Below, piece by piece: positions 23,815 through 35,287 of a DNA stretch of 64,000 nt. This stretch comes from Diphasiastrum complanatum. Its lineage: Eukaryota > Streptophyta > Lycopodiopsida > Lycopodiales > Lycopodiaceae. Each line of letters begins with the position of its first letter. Within the stretch, counting starts at the first letter, position 1. The notes under the pieces are model-generated. The model searched no databases. It was not told the DNA's origin and saw only the letters and a program-made list of their open reading frames with translations. Location: assembly GCA_029204225.1 (NCBI GenBank), contig CM055099.1:55407173-55471172 (forward strand), written 5' to 3'. The translations under genes and the position numbers were made by a program.

Positions 23815-24119
23815 GTCACTAGAACTCCCTGAGGTGCCCCTACATCTCACTAACCCTGCAAGCGGCAAGGGAAATATGTGCATTCTTGCAACTCATGCAC
23901 ATTCCCGCGTTGTCTTGGCAGTATTAGATGGTGGATCAGGAGTCAACATCATAACAACATCCTTGATGAAGGAGTGGAGTCTTCAAGAATCCATGAAATG
24001 ACCGAATTGTCAGCTTCGAATGGCATATCAAAGTGCCACTAGGCCTGATACCAGATGTAAGGCTGAAACTAGGAGGTTTGAGCTTCATGCTAGTTTGTGA
24101 TTTATTCATAGCCAGATTT
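23815..24119 (+). pseudogene. Ty3-type aspartic protease fragment
   Basis: The plus-strand reading VVLAVLDGGSGVNIIT (about 23908-23955) has the flap-and-active-site arrangement of retropepsins, with DGG in place of the usual D-T/S-G. RMAYQS and, after a frameshift, PLGLIPDVRLKLGGLSFM follow, as in the region after the Ty3 protease active site. The catalytic triplet change and the frameshift mean it is inactive. It lies on the opposite strand to the gag fragment at 22775, so the two are from different insertions or were rearranged. Confidence 0.7.
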
Positions 24120-24944
24120 TAAGTGAAGTTTAAAAGATTTTTTTATTTAGATTCTCTTATTAATGACACAGTGTGTGATGATCCTAGCATTGATTGCTTT
24201 TGGCAATGTGTTAGAGTTGCTACATTATGGAACATTTTTAGATAGAAATGACATGAAATTTGGGTCTAGTGACTTTACCATTTCTCCCTTATTCTTGTTT
24301 AAAGAGGCTAATAGATTTTGTTCTGTTTAATCATTGTAGAAATTTTCTAATCACTGGTTAAGTTTGGCCATCATAATAGCCTGTAAAAAAGCTAACAATT
24401 GCCAATTTCTAAGCAACTTTTGGAAAAAATAATCCTTTTCTAAGATGAACTACACAATACTTAAAAAATCATTTATTTGCAAATCATGAGATAGTAATGG
24501 AATACACATATAGAGTGCCAAATCCGTCACACTTATTTACTCACAACTATGTACAAATTATAAATACCCCCAACACATAAGCTAATTGGCATAAATAAAT
24601 TTATTGATACCCTTATTGGTCAAAATCTTTTTTGAAGTCATTTGGGCTACTAGCAAAGGCAAAATAGATCGCATCATTTTAAACGTGCCACTTAATAGCT
24701 TAGAAGGCTTGGCTAAAGAGGGACCATCTATATTCTTGAGTTGCCAAATTGAGAGTGCACTTGAAGGTGGTATCACCTATAATAAATTCATAGTCTGTAT
24801 ATAAGGTGTACGAAGAGTTGTAGACATCGAACAGAAACTTGTAGGGAGTGAGTTGAAAATTAAACCACAATGATGTCTTTAAGTCAATATTTGAATGTTT
24901 TGAAAGTTGGAAGTACGCATAGCTAAGAACTTCTCTACACAAAG
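24120..24944. other. AT-rich DNA with no recognised feature
   Basis: Short ORFs around 24580-24940 overlap on both strands and show no known motif. Confidence 0.45.
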
Positions 24945-25570
24945 GCTACTCCTATAATCTAAAGAAGAATCTACACAAAGCATACTACCATATTTCACAT
25001 ATCCCAACACTGGCAAGTACTTCAAGTAATTCAAATATTATATCATATGGACTTGATGTAATCACCGACAAAATGAAACTGAACTTACTAAAAAGATGTA
25101 AAATAAATGGTGGGTAACATTGTTACAATTTACTATTTTGATACCGTTGAGTAGAAAGTCCCCATAGGTCCCCCCAATGCAACTAATCCTAACGATATAA
25201 ATTGAGTAGTTCCATAGTTTGGCATAGCCAAAATGTCTCCTCCTACTTGTGCTCCAAATCTTTCTCATTGTACCCACCTTGGGAGATAATTATTTTGTCT
25301 ACCTCAAACTATGGAACTACTCAATTTATATCACTAAGATCAATTGCATCGGACCTATGGGGACTTTCTACTCAACGGTATCAAAAAATTGTACCATGTT
25401 GCCCACCATTATTTAACATCTTTTTAGTAAGTCCAATTTCATTTTCTCGGTGATTACATCAAGTCTATATAATATAATATTTGAATTACTTTGTGAAGTA
25501 CTTGCCAGTGTTGGGATATGTGAAATATGGTAGTATGCTTTGTGTAGATTCTTCTTTAATTTATAGGAGC
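24945..25570. repeat. Large inverted repeat, arms about 270 bp
   Basis: The left arm (about 24945-25222) and right arm (about 25302-25570) are inverted copies, roughly 90% alike by eye, with an 80-bp spacer. Markers are TGGAACTACTCAATTTATAT, GGGGACTTTCTACTCAACGG and TGCCAGTGTTGGGATATGTG in the right arm, with their complements in the left. A transcript would fold into one long hairpin. The right arm stops where Copia RT sequence begins (25567). Confidence 0.88.
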
Positions 25571-26165
25571 AACCCGAGGGCTTCATCAAGGATGGTGAGG
25601 AGGACAAGGTTTGCCACTTAAGGAAGAGCTTATATGGCTTGAAGCAAGCACCTAGAGCTTGGTACTCTAGGTTGTATGATTTTCTCTACTCTCTTGGATT
25701 TGTGATTAGCTCTTATGACCCTTCTTTGTACATCAAATGTAATGATGGAAAGATCATCAGTTTAGTACTTTATGTTGATGATATCATATTGACAGGAAAT
25801 GATGGTGAAGGCATAAGAAATGTTAAAGTTTTCTTGTCTAGTGAATTCGAGATGGTAGATCTAGGACTTCTTAAGTTCATACTTGGAATAGAAGTTACTA
25901 GAGGTAGTGATTTTACTTTTATAAGTCAATCAAAGTATGCTACTTTCATTCTTGAGAAGTTTGGCATGAAAGATTGTAAAGGGATTGACACCCATAGAAA
26001 CTTGTAAAGTTACTAATGATTGTGATGAAGCATCCTTTGAGGACATCACACTCTTTAGGAAGCTAATAGGCTCCTTAATCTATTTGACAATCACTAGACC
26101 AGATTTGAGTTATAGTGTAAGCAAGTTAAGTCAATATATGCAAGGTCCCTTGACAAGTTAGAAGT
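25567..26165 (+). pseudogene. Copia reverse-transcriptase fragment
   Basis: The reading opens EQPEGFIKDGEEDKVCHL and continues KSLYGLKQAPRAWYSRLYD. The catalytic YVDD (25771-25782) and FILGIEVTRGSDFTFISQS follow. After a frameshift near 26000 come [12 protein letters not shown] and [18 protein letters not shown]. This is the second half of a Copia RT. N-terminal RT, integrase and Gag are missing. RNase H is also deleted: the reading jumps from SQYMQGPL almost directly to the polypurine tract and LTR. Confidence 0.9.
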
Positions 26166-26174
26166 GATGAGGAG

Positions 26175-26800
26175 TGTTAAAATATCACTTTCAACTTGTT
26201 GTATCTTGTAGATCTCAAGTTATTTGAGCTTGATAGGATCTCACATGTGTGGAGTCTATTCCCACGTGTGAGAGAATGTACATAATTCATTTTTATTAAG
26301 TTAGATTGGTTTTAGCTTGATCTACACTAGTGTGAAATTGACCTTTGAGTAGAATCTTGAAAATGGTCAAATTGGTCAAACTTTTTGTAAATAGATTGGA
26401 CTTCCATGTGAATGAGCTATTACTCACACATGTCAAGATACCATTCACAAGTGTGGATAAGCTTCTAGAAGATAAGATAGGAAGATTCCATTAGATCCTA
26501 TTTTATAGGGTATATTCCTATCAATGTGAAAGACTAGCTTTTTGTTTTCTAGCCAAAGAGAATAGTCAACTTTGGGAAATGAGCACATATGACTCCCATT
26601 GGCGGATCTGGATGACTAGGCACTCTTCACACGTGTGAAGTCCTGCTGGACATTACATAGCTCATGGATGTACTTGATCTATAAAGAGATCAACCAAATC
26701 AACAACAAGTTGATGTGACATTGGCAAATTCTAGTTTTGTTGAGATTTCCACATTTGTCTTGAGTTTTGATGAATGAAATGCATGTGTAAGTTAATGTAC
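26175..26800 (+). repeat. 3' LTR of the truncated Copia (right boundary uncertain)
   Basis: It starts TGTTAAAATATCACTTTC after a purine-rich GATGAGGAG, the arrangement seen at 54189. It contains several CACGTG-centred palindromes, including a perfect TTCACACGTGTGAA at 26626-26639. The right end could not be fixed. Confidence 0.65.
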
Positions 26801-26839
26801 TTTACTCTCTGTAAATAGGTCGTAATCAATATTTGTCCT

Positions 26840-27294
26840 TTTTCTTTGGAAATTGACATTTTATTCATTCAAGAGGAATTGACAATACAATCAAAGCTCC
26901 CTCACAAGAGAGGGGGCCCCTTAAATAAGCAAGAAGGCTGCCCATGTGGATCCCAAGTGGCAATTCCACTAATTTGGAAATTACAAGTGGAAAAAGCCCT
27001 TCCACTAGTGGTCACCATCAAAAGGTGGCTCACTCTAAATTATTTAAGGGATCTACACTATTTACAATGCCTAGGAAATATTACTAGCTCCTACATGGTC
27101 GTTCCTTCTCTAGGATACACCATGTAGGCTCACATAGATAATTACTGACATCCTAGCTAGTAATTCTCGGCTCTCATGCTCGGTCTCAGTTTCTTTTGCT
27201 CTCCTCCTTCTCAGACCTCCTCGGTCATGGGTGAGAGATAGTCTGTGTCTTCAGCTTGGCTCGACATCTGGGGATTATCAAGAATCCGCTAACA
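26840..27294 (-). repeat. Solo-like LTR, minus strand
   Basis: On the minus strand it starts TGTTAGCGGATTCTTGAT at 27294 and has a TATA-like CTTATTTAAGG near 26930. It ends in a region with AATGAATAAAATG, a polyadenylation-like signal. No second LTR or primer site adjoins it. The 3' boundary is approximate. Confidence 0.55.
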
Positions 27295-27404
27295 CTTGCG
27301 TTATGCACATATTCATAAATGAGGAGAGAGAGAGATGTACATATTCACAAATGAGGAGATGTACATATTCATAAATCCACATCTAGATTTACATTTTTCT
27401 TCAA

Positions 27405-27660
27405 TGGTGGTCCTATCTCTTGGAACAATCATAAGCAAACCTCTATTGCTCTTTCATCAATAAAAACAGAGTATATTGCTGCTTCTCAATCTATTAAAGA
27501 AGCATTTTGGTGGGGTGGTTTGAATCAACTCACCCCAACAATCATATTCTGTGATAATCAGAGTGCCATTGCCTTATCGGCCAATCCTAGATTTCACTCT
27601 AGAAGTAAGCACATTGAGATCCAATACCACTATGTCAACGGCAAGATTCTCGACAGATAA
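27405..27660 (+). pseudogene. Copia RNase H fragment
   Basis: The reading KTEYIAASQSIKEAFWW, then FCDNQSAIALSANPRFHSRS and KHIEIQYHYV is the C-terminal half of a Copia RNase H. The E-x-E-Y helix is partly kept (KTEY) and the D of CDNQSAI is intact. It ends at a stop at 27658. The sequence differs enough from the copy at 50206 to suggest another Copia lineage. The rest of the element is absent. Confidence 0.88.
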
Positions 27661-28719
27661 ACGTACTATTAAATGTGTTCACCAAGGCATTCAACATTGA
27701 ATCTCCTCTATTGTCCTAAATCCCATGTTAATCTAGTTCCATTCATAATGCTGCATATTCACTTGCATTGTGCCGAGTAAGTAAAGGTTGGTCGACATAT
27801 CAAAAACCCTCATGCTCGCTTCTATACTGTGCAATTGACTTGACAATGACACCAGCCATGATTTTCTTCCTGACAGCACAACGGCTCCACATCATCTTTT
27901 GAACTCATCTACACAAATTTAAATTATATAACCATTGTAATCTATTTGGAAACAATAGTAAGAACCAGATCATCTAAGGTGATCATTCACATGCTCAAGC
28001 ACACATTGATGCTGAGACAATAACTTATCATAGACAAACATTGTAGATGCCTTCGTGCATTGATTATTTCTTTCAAAATGATTGTTAGTATAAGCTCATA
28101 GTTGTTACAAATTGTAGTTAGCTTTGTGAGCACGCGGTTTCATCCGCTACAGTTTTGTGCTTATCAACCTTATCTGACTTGTATTTTAATATACTTACTT
28201 TGAATAAATTGTTGTCTAGTTCTGCGATTAGATATTATGTCAGTATTGCATGTTTTCAACTTTATGTCTGACTTTCTGATTACTTTGTTTGTCTGCTCTT
28301 GCTTATGCAACCACCATGCAATCTAGCTCTAGTTTCATTCTTGTATTCACCTACTGTTAACCAGTAGTGCACACACCAAGGGATAATTCTCCATTATCCG
28401 AGCAAAGAGGAAGCACTAGTAGTAGCGCCATGGGTGGTGGAGCGACCCTCGTCGGAGTGACCCTCGTGGGAAGGAGAAACATGTGTCCGGTCTACACGAG
28501 TGTGTCTGGTCTACACGAGTCGACTGAATCTCCTCAGATGATGATGAGTACTCAACTATTATGCTGGAACTACAAGCCATTCATCGAGCCCTTAGTCGTG
28601 CTAAAACCCTATCCTGATATGAGGAAGGCAACTGATCAAGGTAGCTAATCACCTCATCCTCACTCATACATGAAAAGCAGGATGACTCGCGACTATGGCC
28701 TAACCTCTGGCTAGGGGAT
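27661..28719. other. No recognised feature
   Basis: A 93-codon ORF at 28367-28648 overlaps imperfect duplications (GTCTACACGAGTGTGTCTGG) and has no known motif. Nothing else is supported. Confidence 0.45.
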
Positions 28720-28724
28720 GCATC

Positions 28725-28758
28725 ATTAGAGGAGTTCCCAATATCAAAAAGACCCTTT
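28725..28758 (+). repeat. Left terminal inverted repeat of element A
   Basis: It starts ATTAGAGGAGTTCCCAAT and pairs with 35249-35282, with one difference at position 14. It is preceded by the duplicated target GCATC. Confidence 0.9.
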
Positions 28759-29177
28759 GTAAAGATACTTTTATTTTTTTTCTTTAGTTTCGATTGTCAC
28801 CAGGCCCAATCAAAATGAATAGATTTGAAATCTACGTAACGTAGTTCAAATTAACTAAAAAATAAAAATGCAATATAGAAAACTTTGAAATTTGTGTCCG
28901 GGTAGCATGGACATATTCCATTGGTTTCTTCTTCCTGCCTGACATATGCTAATCTGCCCGACGTCAATACCTCAAGTTAAATTTACTTTACTATGCTGGT
29001 TAGTATAATGAAATTTTCTAACTATACTAGTTACAGTTATAGAAATATAGTATGTACAGTAACATAAAATATGGTATACGCAGTAACTGTGACTATGTTG
29101 GCATTCACGTTAGATTAAATGTGATACAAAAAACTAAAATTAAGTAACATATCAAAGAGATTTTTGGCGCCCAAGCT

Positions 29178-30408
29178 TTGAAAATAGCAATGGCAAGGAG
29201 ACTTAGATCTACAATCGATTCTGTTATTCTTTACAATGAGAAAGATGAAGCTGGTAACTGGAAGCCAACAAAATATATGAAGAACTCATGGGTATTGCTA
29301 CATCCATCATCAAAGGACAATTTTCGACAAAAGAAAAGAGCAAAAATGGCTTACAAATCTTATTGTAAAGCAAAAATTTTGGAGTTTAAGACTACCCGGG
29401 AGGTCAATCAATATCAGAAGTCTTAGTGCAACATGTATATATGCATTCAGAAATCAAAGTACATGATATCAATCCTCATGATCATAAAAAATGTAATTGT
29501 AAGTATATCAAAACATATGCACTCTACAACAATCATAGGTGATTTCCTTTATTGATGCTCTTCAGATTATGATTTAAATGCTTCAACATTGTTTTTATCT
29601 TTCAGATTTATATCCATCATGCATAAGTGAATGAGAGCCCACACAATCACTTGCAGGAATATTAGACGTGATTCACTCTGATGTTGGAAAGCTGCAATAC
29701 AGAGGAAGAAGTCCAATGGAACTTGCAGATTGTGGTATCTATTTTTATGAATCTTTATATATTCCACAAACAGATGAAGGTTTTGGCAAGCTCGAAGCAA
29801 TTCCATTGCCTAGTTTTCAAAATGATGAGTGGCCTGAATCCTTGAGATGCAAGCTACTCATTAATATTAAAAATGCTATGAAGATAAGCACATGCTTGAA
29901 AATTGTTCTCCTAAGTTTGTTTATCTCATTGCATACATTTGTTGATTTTTTCTCGAGTGCTAGTGTTCGTAGGACACCAACTTTATTTGTTTGCAAGGAT
30001 TTATCAGATGAGACTTTGTCAGATCTCATGGATCAAGGCTAGGATAGTAGAACGAATAATGACATAGAATGCATGATTAAAAAGTCCTCAATGATCTTTC
30101 GTTATCATATCGAAAAGCAAATGCTCAGTCTCACATTTAGCTACCAGAGATACAAGAAAATTGAAGGTACATGGCTACCACTGGATCAAGACTTTGAACT
30201 AAATGGTCACACAAACTGAATGGAGATAAGCATTATCTATAATGAGGAATATTTGACTATGGTTGAGGTGGAAGAGCACTGGAAGCTTGATTTTATCAGA
30301 ATAGAGCTCGTGCTATTACAAACCAATCCACCAACATATGTCAGATTTATCATCAACGAAAGACTCGTAAGTACTTTATGTTTATTGCCATTTCAAAATA
30401 GAACATAA
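29178..30408 (+). pseudogene. Opposing ORF of element A, function unknown
   Basis: Not recognised. The first open segment (29178-29426) reads TIDSVILYNEKDEAGNW, then WVLLHPSSKDNFRQKKRAK. It is clearly related to the minus-strand ORF at 63552-63265 (TIDAINICNEKNAEDQW, WILMHPFAKGSFRERKR). A second segment (29657-30041) contains YRGRSPMELADCGIYFYE and ends MDQG-stop. A third runs 30220-30408. The segments are separated by stops or possible introns. The ORF faces the transposase gene convergently in both elements, so it is a constant part of the family. The KR- and W-rich composition could fit DNA binding, but that is only a guess. Confidence 0.5.
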
Positions 30409-30734
30409 TAATAGAAAATGTCATCATTTACAATTGCACATTCACTAATATTTGCCATGTCACAGATGTGAAAAAGACAGGAGTTGATAACGTGCTGCAA
30501 AGATCTACCTACGACAATCACCATTGTGGGAGAACAATAGTTTCAAATAAACTTTAGTAAAAATCTGTGTATACACTCTTTTATTCAAGAAATGAAAGCC
30601 CAAGTTGGGCATCTATACATGTATTTTGTGCTCCCAAATTTATAAACTGGAGCAGCATTTGATATATCAATGTATATTTTCTATGAAGTCTACACATGTA
30701 TTTTTGTTCTATGCTATCTATATTTTTTCTGATC

Positions 30735-31204
30735 TTAATTTAGTACAACTACATCATCCTTTGCACCATCATCAATAACGGGAGGCTGAAGCCTTGCCCT
30801 AGCCAGTATACACAGGATAATTTCTTGTCTAAATCTATACATCTGGCTTAAAGTGTACTCATGAAGTGTAAACTACAAAATAGAACATTCATGTATTCGT
30901 AATGGCCAATAACATCACCAGAATAGAAAACTAATCATGATTCCAGAATAAGAATAAACAGAATTTATTACCTTAGAAATATCAACATCTTGTTGAAGGT
31001 AGAACCACTCAAAAAACAACTTGGCATTGTACAATGTGTACCACCCACAACTGAATGAATCATTTTGCTGGGGTGACTGCAAAATAATTCAGCACAAAAG
31101 AAATCAATTATGAAACAGAATGAATTAGATTGAAAATATTTCATTAGAATACTAATTTCAAAATGCTATTAAGAAAGACAGAGTTTACCTCCAAGCTAAC
31201 GATC
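30735..31204 (-). pseudogene. Ulp1-like SUMO protease, C-terminal exons (element A)
   Basis: An exon at 31076-30972 (acceptor TTTTGCAG, donor AAG/GTAATA) encodes SPQQNDSFSCGWYTLYNAKL then FFEWFYLQQDV. This is the Q...C-G block holding the oxyanion glutamine and nucleophile cysteine of C48/Ulp1 proteases. The final exon (30842-30735) encodes MYRFRQEIILCILARARL and an acidic tail ending DDVVVLN-stop. Both exons are open and in phase. An upstream exon end survives at 31204-31189 before a GTAAAC donor. The part with the catalytic His and Asp is lost where LTR DNA starts at 31205. The same exon layout is present at 62286-62552. In known mobile elements Ulp1 genes accompany transposases; their exact use is not settled. 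Confidence 0.75.
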
Positions 31205-31690
31205 TGTCAGTCCACAGAATGGGGAACGTCTGTAGCCAATAGAATCTAGAGGTGCATGGATCAATGGTCCAATAGAATTAAGAGGTGGCAAAGTGTGGTC
31301 CAATCATAGTTAAGCATAGTGGTAGCTCAGGGATCTACTAGTATCATTGTACTCCTCATTTGGATCTAATTGATTTTGAGATTGAGTGGATTTTGAGTGT
31401 AAGTGATTTTCTAGCTTTCTCTCTCTACCCGAGAGCTATAGATGATTTTATCTCTCTACCTGAGGAGAGCAGCTTGTTTTTACTTAGATTACTTTTGGAA
31501 CACTTATCACACGTGTGAGTGAGAGTTGGAAGTGATTGAATGCATGTAGTAGTGTGTTTTTGCCATAGAATCAAAAATACATCTTGAATCTCAATCTAGT
31601 CTTGATCTTGGTGCATCTACACAACTTAGGAGATCACAAGTACATGTTGTGGACAGTCCACACGTGTGAAATCAAATTTTTTTAGTGTAA
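31205..31690. repeat. Copia-type LTR fragment inside element A
   Basis: The segment has the look of the local Copia LTRs: CT-rich leader repeats (31415-31460) and two CACACGTGTGA palindromes (about 31505 and 31657-31670). It replaces the upstream exons of the Ulp1 gene. The boundaries are approximate. Confidence 0.45.
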
Positions 31691-32118
31691 ATGGCACGAA
31701 AACCGATTAATATTTTTACCTTTTCAGTTCTCAAAATTCGCGACATATCGCTTTTGTGCGCGCTCATTGCTATCCGTTTGCTTGCAACTATACCTACTCG
31801 CGCACAAGTGTGATATTATGTATCTGTCTATCGTACATATCCATCTTCTGCACCATTTTGATAGTTAGTTTTGGTTCAGTTCTCCCACGTGCACAAGTGC
31901 GATATTCATGTTACTGCATTAGATGCATACGTCAGCAGAGACTCTTTCTTCATGACAATACTACCATAGAATCTAATACAAGATCTGATGATGAATAGTT
32001 GACACTTTGTATTTTGGTATAATACAATCAATACATTTACATTGGGTATTTCTCCTCTCTTGTTCAATGAATTTGCAAAGCAATTCTGAACATGTCATGA
32101 TGATCTTTTACTCAACAA

Positions 32119-34817
32119 TCATCTAATTTTCTCTTTCTGTATGGACTTGCATGCTTTTCTAAACTTGTTGTATTGTGTGGACTTTGTTATATGTCGTATC
32201 TGAACTCTGCGGTAGAACCACTGAACCAATTGACAAATGTAGTTTTGTTTTTCATTGGTTCCTCCATGTTGTGTATTTCGATGAAATGTTGCTCGTGCTT
32301 GCCAGTGTGACTTCTCCATCCTTTGTGATGACCATACACTCAAGCTTCCATATGTATTTGCAAAAAATGTTGTATGATCTCGTAGTATGTGTTGCATATG
32401 TCAAAATCATAATGTTAGTCTTATGTTTGGATCTAAATATATATGAAAATTTGAAAGCATTTTGAAAATTTTATACTAACCATGTAATGAGTGATGTAAT
32501 CTTCTCCTCATGCTTTTGATATTGCATTAACAAACTCGACACAGGTCCTTTGAACAGCTTTCTTATCAATATAAGAGTATTTTTATTTTCTTAAAATAGC
32601 AATCATACTATCAAGTTTTTTCCATACATCAACTTTAAGTACTTTGGTTTTGCCATCTTTCTCGAAGTCGTGAGTGGCATCAATAATATCTGTCCAGACT
32701 GAGTGTTGAATATTAGAAGCCTTACCAGTATGATTTGATAGAAAATGACGTGCTTTTGCTCTTCCTATGCTTGGCTTAGTTGTCATGTTCCCATTCTTTC
32801 CTGAAAGCTTTTCATCTTTTTGAATTTTGACATGTCCTTTATGGAGTCCTGCTTTTGATAAAACATCTTCTAATCGAGAGATAGCTTCCTTTGCTAATGA
32901 TGCTGGCTTAGTATTCCAAGCAAAAACTATATGAAGATAAATGATCTTTTCTATTAATCTAACTTCTGCATGAAGAGTGCAAACATGCACATTGTTTAAG
33001 GGGATAGGCAGCACATGCTTCCAGTTTGGATCTGCATATTCTCTAGTAATTCTTCTACTCCTAGTTACATCTTTTGCCATTTTCATGCAGTACAAACAAG
33101 GGTGTTTTGATGTAGCACCGTGAGAACATTATACATACATTTCAATGTTTTCAAATTACATGCCAAGTGCCATTCAACATTGAAGTCTCCAAATCCTGGA
33201 ACATTGAGAAGTCCATATGGTCCTTGATAATCCTAGGATAAGATGTCCTTGAGAATATCCATGATAATATATCATGATCCTCTTTCAGCACCTATCCAAA
33301 TAATTAATCATACTTAGTTTACAATGTATTAATACTATTCAATGAATGTAATGTAATAATGAGGCTAGTTACCTAAAACGCTGCAAACCACCATATATCA
33401 TTTTCTGACTGGACACTGAATTTGAAATCTTCTTGGTTCTCTGTTTGGGATAAAACACCATTCATGAGAGTTATACTAACCCTTTATATCTTCTGCCCTT
33501 TCACAATTTCTGACTCATCTAACTTAAGTACTATGATAATTTTGCCATTCACCTTTTCATAGGTTATATCATAGAAGGTGACGATGTATCTCAGCAAGTA
33601 ATTTAGATCAAGAAATAAATTGTTTGATGAATTATAGAATATCAATCTTCCATCAATTTCATACACCTCCTCAATATGAAATGGAGTTCCAGTGATCTTA
33701 TGCATACCTATGTTTAATGTATCTCTCTCTTTCTTCAAGTGATATGTCCTAGGGATTGGAACTTTTCTAATTTAAACTTGCTTAAAAGCTTCTCTAATTA
33801 GTTTAAATATTGTTGCATATGCTTCCCTACTAATACCTGCAAAATCACAAGCACCCTGAACTATAGTCTCATCTAAAATATTTTGAATGTCCACCATCAA
33901 AGACTCTATTATTTTACCCTTTACATTTGAAATCCTATTGTTCATCATGATACGCTCAGTGGATTTGCAAGTCAATATTGTGCCCAATGACATTCCTAGT
34001 GAATCATTGTCTTTAATATTTTGAGGAGCTACTAATGGAGATCTGCAAAAAAAACAGATAGTTAACAGAATATCACCATAGCTGAAATTAAATCCAAATG
34101 TCATTGAAAAACTTACAAAATTTAGAATATGCTTACTTGAATGCACGGATCCTTCTATTTCGATAACCTCCTTTTGAAAGCGTTTGAATATCCTTGCAAC
34201 TTTGTCGCTTTCGCTTCTTACTTTCAGCCTTCTTCTTTACCAAATCCACATCCTTCAGTAATTGTAAGTTTTCAATACAAATAGACTGTAAGACTAATTG
34301 CATTTGCTCTAGTTCTGATTTGATATTGATTGCTATCTTCTGTAATGATTCATTATTTTTTTTAAGTTGTTCATTTTCTTCTAACGTCTTTTGGAGATGA
34401 CAATCTCTATTCTGACAATAAGAGGATATCCGAATCAACTCACCTTCTAACAAGTGAACTTTATTCATATAAATTGTTTTCCATGGTTTTGCAATCTTTC
34501 ACAATATCCTAGTAATCCACTATGCCCATTGCATATCCATGTAACTAAATGAGTTATCGAAGAGAATGTGGGATGTGTCAAAGTGCTTGGATCTTGTGGA
34601 TATAATGTTTCATCTGTCTACAAATCCAAGTTTTTCTTTCCTTCTGCCCTGTAACGAGAACGATCTTCAGCAGATATTTGAAATTCCTTGCCTCCTTTTC
34701 TTGGCAAAGGTGCGAAATCAATAGGGATATCCACATGTAGATGATATAATTCATCATCAAAAAAATAATAGAGTAATTAGTTGCATCAAAGTTATATGAC
34801 CAAATTCTATGAAGCAA
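32119..34817 (-). pseudogene. DDE-type transposase pseudogene of element A
   Basis: Segments in order on the minus strand are: an N-terminal stretch (34817-34578); a coiled coil starting MNKVHLLEGELIRIS with ENEQLKKNNESLQKIA (34468-34136), rich in KR at its end; then, after an intron, SPLVAPQNIKDNDSLGMSLG (34043-33772). VLKLDESEIVKG (first Asp, 33517-33519) follows, then MNGVLSQTENQEDFKFSVQS, EWHLACNLKTLK (the second Asp of copy B is Asn here), KHPCLYCMKM, and GSLSVWSSQRMEKSHWQAR (the E-G of copy B is changed). The layout of RNase H-like strands, a C-x2-C insert after the second Asp and a late Glu resembles RAG1/Transib and related transposases only in outline. There are stops and lost catalytic residues, so it is inactive. 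Confidence 0.65.
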
Positions 34818-35248
34818 AACAAAATACTCATCTTTGATTATATTATATACTATGTACGATCAATCCAATCTCCATGCTTGTATGCTTGATTCAAATTTGG
34901 AAATGTCACTCATTTTTTCATTCCAATAGGTAGTTGGCGTTCATATTTCCATTCTTGTGGAAGGAATGCATATGTAAACATTTTGCAATTTTTCTTGATT
35001 TGAATTTGGGGATGGCGGTCATATTCTAGATCCAGTGAAAATATTGCCCTTTTCGTAACCAATGGAGGGAATATTTTTGAATTTAGTCAAGTTATATTGC
35101 AAACTGTTAACAATTCTTAACTGTGACTACAGACACTGTGGTTAGATCATTGGGAGTTGGGGAGGCCTTGGGAGTGGTGTGGGCAAGCAAATAAACAATA
35201 TTGTTTTTTTTATTTTGATATTTTTGTATATCCTACATGGCATTTCTT

Positions 35249-35282
35249 AAAGGGTCTTTTTGATATTGAGAACTCCTCTAAT
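35249..35282 (-). repeat. Right terminal inverted repeat of element A
   Basis: It pairs with 28725-28758. The same terminal sequence, continuing for some 300 bp into the element, recurs at 44143 at the start of element B. Confidence 0.9.
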
Positions 35283-35287
35283 GCATC

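Larger units (their letters stand above)
28725..35282 (-). mobile_element. Element A: DNA transposon with DDE, Ulp1 and opposing ORF
   Basis: The ends are 34-bp inverted repeats with one mismatch; each begins ATTAGAGGAGTT and runs to AAAAAGACCCTTT. The 5-bp target duplication GCATC (28720-28724, 35283-35287) is exact. The length is 6558 bp. From the right end, on the minus strand, come a coiled-coil/DDE transposase pseudogene (34817-32119), then a Ulp1-like protease C-terminus (31189-30735). From the left end, on the plus strand, comes an unrecognised ORF set (29178-30408). An LTR fragment interrupts 31205-31690. The 5-bp duplication fits the Transib/RAG group among named superfamilies, but the terminal sequence does not match what I know of it. 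The family assignment is open. Element B at 44143 is a second copy. Confidence 0.85.

Noticed and set aside
24044-24055. GGCCTGATACCA looked like a minus-strand tRNA-iMet primer-binding site next to a TG start.
   Set aside because: Read on the plus strand it encodes GLIPD in a stretch PLGLIPDVRLKLGG that follows a Ty3 protease motif, so it is coding debris. No LTR was found beside it.
26846-27127. 93-codon plus-strand ORF.
   Set aside because: It lies within a minus-strand LTR with TATA-like and polyadenylation-like signals; no motif.
28367-28648. 93-codon ORF near element A.
   Set aside because: Contains a short duplicated phrase and no known motif; it ends outside the transposon.
34194-34400. 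Cys/Phe/Ser-rich ORF opposite the transposase, repeated at 45011-45217.
   Set aside because: It is the antisense shadow of the coiled-coil exon.
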